Below are positions 57,603-64,000 of a DNA stretch of 64,000 bases, one piece after another. How positions within the stretch are numbered: position 1 is the first letter of the stretch; each line of letters opens with the position of its first letter. This stretch comes from Geodermatophilus siccatus. Lineage in GTDB: Bacteria > Actinomycetota > Actinomycetes > Mycobacteriales > Geodermatophilaceae. The notes beneath the pieces were generated by a model that was not told the origin of the DNA, searched no databases, and saw nothing but the letters and a program-made list of their open reading frames with translations. The position numbers were made by a program, and so were the translations under genes. The DNA lies in contig NZ_FNHE01000007.1 of NCBI RefSeq assembly GCF_900103785.1, positions 186,001-250,000 of the forward strand, read 5' to 3'.

Positions 57603-58424
57603 TCAGCGGCTGGCCCCGGCGTGCGTCGTCCACGGGTCGGTGCGCCGCCGGGACACGGCGACGTCCACCCGGCCGGACAGGTCGCGGGCGAGGACGTCGG
57701 CCGCGACGGGCAGCCAGGGCCACTCGGAGGCGAAGTGTGCCACGTCACAGACCGCTGGACCCCGCACCTCCTGCGCCTCCGACACGGGGTGGTGCCGCAG
57801 GTCGCTGGTGAGGAGGACGTCGGCCCCGGCCGCCGCTGCGGCGGGGAGCAGCGAGCCGCCGCTGCCGCCGCAGACGGCGACGGTCTCGATGCGGCGTCCC
57901 GGGTTCCCGGCCGCGCGGACGCCGCCGACGGTCCCCGGCAGGGCTGCGGCCACCCGCTCGGCGAACTCCGCGAGGGTTACCGGCTCGGGGAGGCGGCCGA
58001 CGCGGCCGAGCCCGGCGCGGGGGTCGGTGGCGGCCGGCTGGAGCGGGCGGGTGCCGGTGAGGCCGAGGGCCGCGGCGAGAGCGTCGTTCACGCCGGAGCC
58101 GGGCGCCCGGTCGGCGTTGGTGTGCGCGACGAACAGGCCGGCGCCGGAGCGGACGAGGCGGTGCACCAGGCGGCCCTTGGGGTCGTCGGCCGGGACGCCG
58201 TGGACCGCGGTCAGGAAGAGCGGGTGGTGGGTGACGAGCAGCTGGGCGCCGCTCTCGACGACCTCGTCGACGACGGTGGCCACCGGGTCGACGGCGAACA
58301 GCACCCGCTCCACCGGTTCGTCCGGATCCCCGCAGACCAGCCCGACGGCGTCCCAGTCCTCGGCCAACGCGGGGTCGTAGCGCGCCTCCAGCGCGGCGAT
58401 GACCTCCCCCAGTGTCACGCTCAC
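57603..58424 (-). CDS. Nif3/YbgI family metal-binding protein
   Basis: A 273-residue Nif3-family protein (COG0327). Metal ligands are visible in THHPLFL, HTNADRAPGSG, a PII-like insertion, and DLRHHPVSEAQE with DVAHFASEWPWLP near the C-terminus. Family members bind two metals in a toroid; proposed roles include GTP cyclohydrolase I-type activity and use as a PII-like scaffold. In relatives it is followed by the zinc-ribbon and RNase H/CobC genes; here the symporter pair lies between. The start GTG 58424 is preferred; a GTG two codons later is also possible. Confidence 0.9.
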   Translation of the reverse strand: MSVTLGEVIAALEARYDPALAEDWDAVGLVCGDPDEPVERVLFAVDPVATVVDEVVESGAQLLVTHHPLFLTAVHGVPADDPKGRLVHRLVRSGAGLFVAHTNADRAPGSGVNDALAAALGLTGTRPLQPAATDPRAGLGRVGRLPEPVTLAEFAERVAAALPGTVGGVRAAGNPGRRIETVAVCGGSGGSLLPAAAAAGADVLLTSDLRHHPVSEAQEVRGPAVCDVAHFASEWPWLPVAADVLARDLSGRVDVAVSRRRTDPWTTHAGASR

Positions 58425-58490
58425 GCGCGCCGACCCTAGGACAGCGACCCGGCGGGCGGCGCGAGCGGGACGCACCCGGCGCGGAGGCGG

Positions 58491-58982
58491 CTACACCGGC
58501 CGCGCCATGGCGACGCGGCGGCCGTGCCGGGTCAGGCCGAGTTCCACCTCGTGCCCGGCGAGCGCCTCCAGCTCGGGACCGAGGTCGTCGGTCACCTGCC
58601 ACCCGTGCCGGGCGTACCAGGGCGCGTTCCACGGCACGTCCGCGTAGGTCAGCAGGGTGACCCGCCGGGCGCCGGCCGCCCGGGCCTCGTCGACCGAGGC
58701 CGAGAGCAGGGCCGCACCCAGGCCTCGCCGCATCGCCGACGGGTGCACCGACAGCTGCTCCAGGTGCACGTCGCCGTCCACCCGCTCCAGGACGGCGAAC
58801 CCGACCACCGGCCGCCCGACCACCAGCACCCGCCACGCCCGGGCTCGCAGGTCGGCCGGAGCCGCGACCGGCAGGTCCAGCACGCCGCGCTGCCGGAACA
58901 GCTCGTCGGCGGCCTCCTCGACCGCGGGGACCTCCCGCAGGTCGGCGGCCGAGGCGACCCGGACAGCAGCGACACCGGCCAC
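58491..58982 (-). CDS. GNAT-family acetyltransferase
   Basis: A 163-residue GNAT N-acetyltransferase. Motif A (LEQLSVHPSAMRRGLGAALLSASVDEARAAGARRVTLLTY) contains the R-x-x-G-x-A-type acetyl-CoA loop, and the WNAPWYARHGWQV segment corresponds to motif B. The donor is acetyl-CoA; the acceptor is unknown. The start is GTG 58982, which lacks a strong ribosome site. It diverges from the FUSC-family gene with about 40 bases between starts. Confidence 0.85.
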   Translation of the reverse strand: MAGVAAVRVASAADLREVPAVEEAADELFRQRGVLDLPVAAPADLRARAWRVLVVGRPVVGFAVLERVDGDVHLEQLSVHPSAMRRGLGAALLSASVDEARAAGARRVTLLTYADVPWNAPWYARHGWQVTDDLGPELEALAGHEVELGLTRHGRRVAMARPV

Positions 58983-59025
58983 GCCCGGAGCGTCCCAGAG
59001 CGGCGGGGTGGAAAGCTCGGGAACC

Positions 59026-60990
59026 GTGGCGGAGCGGGCGTTGCGTGCACCGGCCTGGCTGGAGGAGCTGGTGCGCACGACCCCTCCCCCGGTGCCGTGG
59101 CGGGACGTCGTCCGCTTCGCCGTGACGGTGCCCGCGCCCCTCGCCGTGGCGGTCGCGGTCGAGGGCGGCATCGAGCCCGGCCCGGTGCTCGGGGCGGGCG
59201 TCTTCGCCACGACCGGCGCGCTCGCCGGCAGTCTCGCCCCGCAGGGCGGTCCGCTGCGCGACCGGCTGCGCCGCACCGCCGCGGCGACCGTCTTCGGCGG
59301 CATCGGGCTGGTCATCGGCCAGTTCGCCTCCGGCGGCGGGTGGCTGCCGGTGGTCGTCGTCGCGGTCGCTGCTGCCCTGGCGGCGTTCATCAGCGCGGTC
59401 AACGCCGCCCTCTCGCTCGGCTCCCTCCAGCTGCTCGTCTACACCGCCCTCGCCTCGGGCCTGGTCACCCCGCTGTCCGCCGTCGCCGAGGTCGGCTGCT
59501 TCGTCGCCGGGACGGCGTGGGCGACGCTCACCACCCTGGTGCAGTACGCGACCGAGCGGGGCGACCCCGACCGGACGGCGGTCGCCACCGTCTTCACCCG
59601 CATCGGCGAGCTGCTCGCCGCGGCCGGGCAGCCCCGGGCCGAGGACGCGCGCCGGGAGCTGACCACCGCCCTCAACGACGCCTACGACCGGGTCATCCGC
59701 TCGCGCAGCCGCAGCGCGGGGCGCAGCCGCGCGCTCTCCGAGCTGGCCGGTGTCCTCAACGCGGCCGCACCGCTGGTCGAGGGCGCGGTGGCCACCGCCC
59801 GCGCCGGGGTGCCCGCCGACCCGCAGGACGTCGGCGCCGTGCACGCCCTCGCGGCCGCGGTGGCCGGCAGACAGGACCTGCCCGAGGACCGGCCGGAGCC
59901 CCTGGAGGAGGGCGAGCCCACCCGCCGGGCGGTGCGCCACGGGCTGCGGCTGGCGTGGAACGTCGTCGGCGACCCCGAGGAGCGGGCCGGGGCGGCGGTC
60001 CCCCCGATCCGGCTGGACTGGCGGCTGCGCCTGCGCGACCTCGTCGACCGCACGCTCGGCAGCCCCGACACCCGCGGCTTCGCCGTCCGCCTGGCCCTGT
60101 GCATGACGATCGCCGAGATCGCCCGCCAGTACCTGCCCATCGAGCGGCCCTACTGGGTGCTGCTCACCGTCGCGATCGTGCTCAAGCCCGACTTCGGGTC
60201 GGTGTTCACCCGCGCGGTCCAGCGCGGCGCCGGCACGCTGCTCGGCGTCCTCCTCGGCTCGGTGCTGCTGGCGGCGCTGCCGCGCAACGCGTGGGTGCTG
60301 GTCGCCATGGCCGCGGCCGCCGCGCTGCTGCCGTGGGCCCGCGGCGCCAACTTCGGCCTGTTCTCCGTCTTCCAGACGCCGGTGATCATCCTGCTGCTGG
60401 ACATCGCCCTGCCCGGGGGCCCGGGGCTGGTCGGCGCGCGGCTGCTCGACACCCTCATCGGCTGCGCGATCGTGCTGGTCTTCGGCTACCTTCTGTGGCC
60501 GCAGACGTGGCGGGCGCCGCTCGACGAGGCGCTCCGCGACGCCGCGCACGCCCTCGACGAGTTCGTCGAGGCGGCCTTCACCGGCAGCCCGGCCGAGCGG
60601 CGCCGAGCCCGCCGGCGCAGCTACCGCGCGCTCACCGAGCTGCAGACCCAGCTGCAGCGCCGGCTGGCCGAGCCGCCGCCGGTCAGCACCCGCGCCGCCG
60701 CCTTCTGGCCGGTCATCGTCCAGCTGGAACGGACGTCGGACGCCGTGACCGAGGCCGTGATCGCCACCCGGCACGGCGAGCCGGCGCCCGACCTGGCGCA
60801 GGTCGCCGTCCTCCGCCGCGCCATCCGCGAGCTGGAGGACGACATCCGCGCGCACCGCCCGCCGGACGACGCCGAGATCCACGCCGACGGCGTCCTCGCC
60901 CCGGTCGCCCGCGAGGTGGACGCCGCCCGCCGGCTGGTCCGCGACGCCGCCCCCGGCCGCCGTCCCGGCACCGCCGTCGCCGACGAGTAG
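59026..60990 (+). CDS. FUSC-family (fusaric acid resistance-type) membrane protein
   Basis: A 654-residue membrane protein with two blocks of about five to six segments (residues 20-180 and 350-480) separated by a long cytosolic region, plus a C-terminal helical cytosolic domain. The second block (FAVRLALCMTIAEIARQYLPIERPYWVLLTVAIVLKPDFGSVF) is the FUSC signature, shared with aromatic acid exporters such as AaeB. It probably exports aromatic or toxic acids. The start is GTG 59026, with GTG 59008 also in frame. The neighbours do not reveal the substrate. Confidence 0.87.
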   Translation: MAERALRAPAWLEELVRTTPPPVPWRDVVRFAVTVPAPLAVAVAVEGGIEPGPVLGAGVFATTGALAGSLAPQGGPLRDRLRRTAAATVFGGIGLVIGQFASGGGWLPVVVVAVAAALAAFISAVNAALSLGSLQLLVYTALASGLVTPLSAVAEVGCFVAGTAWATLTTLVQYATERGDPDRTAVATVFTRIGELLAAAGQPRAEDARRELTTALNDAYDRVIRSRSRSAGRSRALSELAGVLNAAAPLVEGAVATARAGVPADPQDVGAVHALAAAVAGRQDLPEDRPEPLEEGEPTRRAVRHGLRLAWNVVGDPEERAGAAVPPIRLDWRLRLRDLVDRTLGSPDTRGFAVRLALCMTIAEIARQYLPIERPYWVLLTVAIVLKPDFGSVFTRAVQRGAGTLLGVLLGSVLLAALPRNAWVLVAMAAAAALLPWARGANFGLFSVFQTPVIILLLDIALPGGPGLVGARLLDTLIGCAIVLVFGYLLWPQTWRAPLDEALRDAAHALDEFVEAAFTGSPAERRRARRRSYRALTELQTQLQRRLAEPPPVSTRAAAFWPVIVQLERTSDAVTEAVIATRHGEPAPDLAQVAVLRRAIRELEDDIRAHRPPDDAEIHADGVLAPVAREVDAARRLVRDAAPGRRPGTAVADE

Positions 60991-61019
60991 GCCGGCGCCC
61001 CCCGGGTGAGGATGGCCGG

Positions 61020-61934
61020 GTGACCGCTCGCGAGCTGACCGTCCGCACCGACGACGGCGTCGACCTGCACGTCGAGGTGGACGGCGCCGAGAACGCCTCC
61101 CTGACCGTCGTCCTCAGCCACGGGTTCACCGCCCGGCTGGGCGAGTGGGACCTGCAGCGCGAGGCCCTGCGCGGCCGCGCCCGGCTGGTGCTGTGGGACC
61201 AGCGCGGGCACGGCCGCTCCGGCTGGACGCCGCTGACCCGGGCGACGATCGACCGCACCGGCCGCGACCTGGGCCAGGTGCTGGACGCCGCCGTCCCCGA
61301 GGGACCGGTGGTGCTGGCCGGCCACTCGATGGGCGGGATGAGCGTCATGGCCCTGGCCCGGCAGCGCCCCGAGCTGTTCGGCACCCGCGTCGTCGGCGCC
61401 TTCCTGCTGGCCACCTCCGCCGGCGGGCTGGTCACGACCGGCGTCGTCGGCCTCGCGGTGCGCCTGCTGCGCGCGCTCGGCCTGCTGCCGGTCTACCTGT
61501 GGCTGCTGCAGCTGTGGGCGCCGCTGCTGGAGCGGTTCCGCCGCCGCGGCACCCGGATCGGCCGCTGGTACACGCGGCGCTACCTGTTCGGCCGGGACGA
61601 CGCCGACCCGGAGCAGGTGCGGGTGGTGCAGGACCTGCTGGAGGAGACCCCGCTGCCGGTGACGATGGCCTTCTACGCGACCTTCCTCGACCACGACGAG
61701 TCCGCCGCGCTGCCGGTGCTCGGGCGGGTGCCGGTCACCGTCGTCGCCGCGACCCACGACCGGCTCACCCCGCTGCCCCACGGACGGCGGCTCGCGGAGG
61801 AGATCGGCCCGTCGGCCGAGCTGGTCGTCGTCGACGGCGCCGGGCACAGCGTGAACCTGACCCGCACCGCGGTCGTCGACGCGGCGTTCCTGCGGCTGCT
61901 CGACCGGGCGGAGGGCGTGACGCGCGCGGCCTGA
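61020..61934 (+). CDS. Alpha/beta hydrolase
   Basis: A 304-residue hydrolase. The nucleophile Ser103 sits in GHSMGG, the oxyanion segment is VLSHGFTARLGEW, an acid lies in ATHDRLTPL, and the catalytic His in GAGHSVNL near residue 280. A hydrophobic lid (VGLAVRLLRALGLLPVYLWLLQLWAPLLERF) suggests lipid-like or long-chain substrates. It precedes a wax ester synthase/DGAT gene, so a role in neutral-lipid turnover is conceivable. Start GTG 61020 with GAGGA seven bases upstream. Confidence 0.85.
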   Translation: MTARELTVRTDDGVDLHVEVDGAENASLTVVLSHGFTARLGEWDLQREALRGRARLVLWDQRGHGRSGWTPLTRATIDRTGRDLGQVLDAAVPEGPVVLAGHSMGGMSVMALARQRPELFGTRVVGAFLLATSAGGLVTTGVVGLAVRLLRALGLLPVYLWLLQLWAPLLERFRRRGTRIGRWYTRRYLFGRDDADPEQVRVVQDLLEETPLPVTMAFYATFLDHDESAALPVLGRVPVTVVAATHDRLTPLPHGRRLAEEIGPSAELVVVDGAGHSVNLTRTAVVDAAFLRLLDRAEGVTRAA

Positions 61935-62066
61935 GCTCCGGTGGACGTGACCTCGGCCACGTGGTCGGGTAGGGGCCACCCGGATGGGGGGCGCGGCGTT
62001 CCGGGAGCCCCCGCGGAGCAGGGACGATGGCCCGCCCGGACGAGGCGGGGGTGGGAGGAGCTGACC

Positions 62067-63479
62067 GTGGACCGCATGAGCCCGACCGACGCCGGTTTCT
62101 ACTACGCGGAGAGCGAGAACACGCCGCTGCACGTGGGCTCCGTGGCGGTGTTCGAGGGGCCGGCCCCCTCCTACGGCGACGTCGTGCGGCTGCTGCTGGG
62201 CAAGCTGCCCCTGGTGCCGCGGTACCGCCAGCGGGTCCGCCGGGTGCCGCTCGACCTGGGCCGGCCGTTGTGGGTCGACGACCCGCACTTCCAGATCCTG
62301 TACCACGTCCGGCACACCGCCGTGCCGAGCCCGGGCGGTGAGGAGCAGCTGCGCAACCTGGCCGGACGCGTCCTCGGCCAGCGCCTGGACCTGGCCAAGC
62401 CGCTGTGGGAGCTGTGGCTGGTCGAGGGCCTGGAGGACGGCCGCTGGGCGCTGATCTCCAAGGTCCACCACTGCATGGTCGACGGCATCGCCGGGACCGA
62501 CCTGATGCAGCTGATGTTCGACCTGACGCCCGACGCCACGCACGGCGAGCCGCAGGACTGGGCGCCGCAGCGCAACCCGTCGTCCCTCGAGGTGGTCGCC
62601 GGCGCCGTGCAGGACGCCGTCACCCACCCGCTGCGCGAGCTCACCCGGCTGTCCGGCACCGAGGGCGTGCGCGGTGCGGGCCGCAACGCCGTCCGGGCCG
62701 GCCGGTCACTGGCCACCGGCGTCCCCTCCATGGCCCGCCAGCTGGCCACGCCGACCGCCCGCTCGCTCAACGGGCCGATCGGCCCGCACCGGCGCTGGGC
62801 CTGGACCGACGCGGAGTTCGACGAGCTCAAGGGCGTCCGGACGGCGCTCGGCGGCACCGTCAACGACGTCGTCCTCGCCGCCATCACCCGCGGCTTCCGG
62901 GACCTGCTCGAGCGGCGCGGCTCGCTGCGCCAGGGACTGGTCGTGCGTTCGATGGTGCCGATCTCGGTGCGCCAGGCCGACCAGCGGGGGCAGCTGGACA
63001 ACCAGATCTCGGCCGTGTTCGTCGACCTGCCCGTCGGTGAGCCGGACCCGGTGGCCCGGCTGACCTCGGTGCGCCGGCAGATGGACGAGCACAAGAAGGT
63101 CCTGCAGGCCGTCGACGCCCGCTCGATCATCGCGATGGGCGACTTCGTGGCGCCGACGCTGCTGTCCATGGGCGTGCGGGCCGCGCTGGCCGCCGGCCAG
63201 ATGTGGTGCCAGGCCGTCACGACCAACGTGCCCGGGCCGCGGGTGCCGCTGTACGTGCTGGGCCGCCGGATGTGCTCGGCGCACGCCTACGTGCCGATCG
63301 CCGGCGGCACCCGCGTGTCGATCGGGATCTTCTCCTACCTCAACACGATGACCTTCGGGATCAACGCCGACTTCGACGCCTTCCCCGACGTCGACGTCCT
63401 CTCCGGGGGCATCCGGCGCGGCATCGACGAGCTGGTCGCCGCCGCCCGGCAGGCCACCCCGGCGAGCGCCGCGACCTGA
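62067..63479 (+). CDS. Wax ester synthase/diacylglycerol acyltransferase (WS/DGAT)
   Basis: A 470-residue acyltransferase that esterifies diacylglycerol or fatty alcohol with acyl-CoA, making storage lipids. The catalytic motif HHxxxDG is at 134-140 (HHCMVDG). Family features VDRMSPTDAGFYYAESE at the N-terminus, PLWELWLVEGLEDG before the active site and GTVNDVVLAAITRGFRDLLE and NVPGPRVPLYV in the C-terminal half are present. The start is GTG 62067 with GGAGGAG six bases before it. The alpha/beta hydrolase with a hydrophobic lid lies just upstream. Confidence 0.93.
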   Translation: MDRMSPTDAGFYYAESENTPLHVGSVAVFEGPAPSYGDVVRLLLGKLPLVPRYRQRVRRVPLDLGRPLWVDDPHFQILYHVRHTAVPSPGGEEQLRNLAGRVLGQRLDLAKPLWELWLVEGLEDGRWALISKVHHCMVDGIAGTDLMQLMFDLTPDATHGEPQDWAPQRNPSSLEVVAGAVQDAVTHPLRELTRLSGTEGVRGAGRNAVRAGRSLATGVPSMARQLATPTARSLNGPIGPHRRWAWTDAEFDELKGVRTALGGTVNDVVLAAITRGFRDLLERRGSLRQGLVVRSMVPISVRQADQRGQLDNQISAVFVDLPVGEPDPVARLTSVRRQMDEHKKVLQAVDARSIIAMGDFVAPTLLSMGVRAALAAGQMWCQAVTTNVPGPRVPLYVLGRRMCSAHAYVPIAGGTRVSIGIFSYLNTMTFGINADFDAFPDVDVLSGGIRRGIDELVAAARQATPASAAT

Positions 63480-63538
63480 AGAAGGACCCCGTCCTCCCCA
63501 CCCTCCGCGAGCTCAGGGCGGGACCCGGGACGGGGCCA
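63478..63538. repeat. GC-rich hairpin repeat, copy E (probable terminator)
   Basis: Directly follows the WS/DGAT stop codon: GAAGGACCCC, then CCTCCCCACC, CGCGAGCTC, GGCGGGACC and GGGACGGGGCC. It is in the sense orientation relative to the preceding gene, as are copies A, B and D, and the arms can pair. It precedes the epimerase gene by about 20 bases. Confidence 0.65.
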
Positions 63539-63559
63539 CCGAGTTGGGAGAGCAACGGG

Positions 63560-64000
63560 ATGCCAGTCCTCGAATCCGACCTCACCGTCGCCGTCACCGG
63601 TCCCACGGGGACCTTCGGCAGCGGCCTCGTCCCGCTCCTGCAGGCCGACGACCGCGTGGCGCGCATCGTCGGCATCGCCCGGCGGCCGTTCGACCCGGCC
63701 GAGCGGGGCTGGACGAAGATGGAGTACCGGCGCGGCGACGTCCGGGACCCCGCGGCCCTGGGGGAGGCCTTCGCCGGCGCCGACGTCGTCGTGCACCTGG
63801 CGTTCCTCATCACCGGCAACGCCTCCCGGGGGACGACCCGGGAGATCAACGTCGACGGCACGCTGAACGTCTTCCGCGCCGCGGCCGCCGCCGGCGCCCG
63901 CCGCTTCGTGTACGCCTCGTCGGTGGCAGCCTACGGCTGGCACCCCGACAACCCCGAGCCGATCCCCGAGGACTGGCCGGTGCGCCCGGCCACCCGGCTG
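63560..64000 (+). CDS. NAD-dependent epimerase/dehydratase, N-terminal part (partial)
   Basis: The first 147 residues of an extended SDR; it runs off the right edge without a stop. The Rossmann loop is TGPTGTFGSGL (about 14-24), where the normal GxxGxxG is present, and FVYASSVAAYG precedes the catalytic Ser region; VDGTLNVFRAAAAAGARRFVY is a standard epimerase helix. Substrates of this class include sugar nucleotides, steroids and other small molecules. ATG 63560 is the start, with GGGAG about eight bases upstream. Confidence 0.9.
   Translation, partial: MPVLESDLTVAVTGPTGTFGSGLVPLLQADDRVARIVGIARRPFDPAERGWTKMEYRRGDVRDPAALGEAFAGADVVVHLAFLITGNASRGTTREINVDGTLNVFRAAAAAGARRFVYASSVAAYGWHPDNPEPIPEDWPVRPATRL

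Noticed and set aside
57535-57630. A short minus-strand frame (about 33 codons from a GTG) ending ATGA on the DUF3311 start
   Set aside because: It overlaps the nif3 end, is low complexity (Pro, Glu, Asp) and matches nothing. The ATGA overlap alone is not enough.
58524-61019. A plus-strand open frame leading into the hydrolase gene at 61020
   Set aside because: It overlaps the FUSC gene in another frame and has random Arg/Pro/Ala content. The hydrolase starts at GTG 61020 with a proper ribosome site.
61962-61970. GGGTAG before the WS/DGAT gene as a fifth SigB-like promoter
   Set aside because: The -35 position reads GTGA, which does not fit GNNT, and it lies about 100 bases from the start codon.
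1-64000. tRNA genes, transposases, integrases, restriction-modification or toxin-antitoxin genes
   Set aside because: None could be recognised on either strand; the window looks like stable core chromosome with a few acquired or rearranged segments.

Overview
The window is a 64 kb piece of a very GC-rich (roughly 73-75 percent) actinobacterial chromosome. Frequent GTG starts, Shine-Dalgarno sites and ATGA/GTGA gene overlaps, an F420:NADPH oxidoreductase, a Tad/Flp pilus locus without outer-membrane secretin, a homologue of Mycobacterium Rv2629 and a class A RNase P RNA all fit this. The overall style resembles Geodermatophilaceae (Blastococcus, Modestobacter, Geodermatophilus). That family placement is an inference from memory of such genomes, not a computed result. 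No tRNA, rRNA operon, CRISPR array, transposase or prophage was seen.

Layout. 0-7.5 kb: cofactor genes (nadE end, panB), F420 reductase, a cupin, a diguanylate cyclase, an M24 metallopeptidase and an SDR. 7.5-12.6 kb: small stress-type genes (ChaB-like, DUF2795, Rv2629/baeRF homologue, thioesterase, dehalogenase-like hydrolase). Several carry GNNT-N15/16-GGGTA promoter-like signals close to the start codon, which suggests a SigB/SigF-type regulon. 12.6-20.5 kb: a compact tad operon (tadC, tadB, tadA, tadZ, rcpC/cpaB, a TadG-like and a TadE-like protein, flp pilin, prepilin peptidase). 21-29 kb: two very large, paralogous secreted multidomain proteins (beta-propeller, FnIII-like, LamG, PKD and a C-terminal beta module) in tandem. 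29-37 kb: a kinase-like/flippase fusion, two MFS exporters, a thioredoxin-reductase-like flavoprotein and SelO. 37-41 kb: an ERCC4-type nuclease, then a sensor kinase with two response regulators. 41-51 kb: MOSC protein, LysE exporter with divergent LysG regulator, a lower-GC lipoprotein segment, the RNase P RNA, and assorted small enzymes and regulators. 51-64 kb: TauE/SafE permease, nadA, the RNase H/phosphatase - zinc-ribbon - Nif3 neighbourhood interrupted by a MctP-type symporter with its DUF3311 partner, a GNAT enzyme, a FUSC-family membrane protein, a hydrolase, a wax ester synthase/DGAT and the start of an epimerase.

How it works together. The pilus genes form one transcription unit ending in a perfect 25-bp inverted repeat. 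nadA and nadE both serve NAD synthesis. lysE/lysG form a classic divergent exporter-regulator pair with a visible palindromic operator. Several intergenic regions carry one family of GC-rich hairpin repeats, usually directly after a stop codon, which probably act as terminators. The features most worth following are that repeat family, the GGGTA promoter set, the twin PKD/LamG proteins and the two-component cluster with its TGGTGC palindromes.
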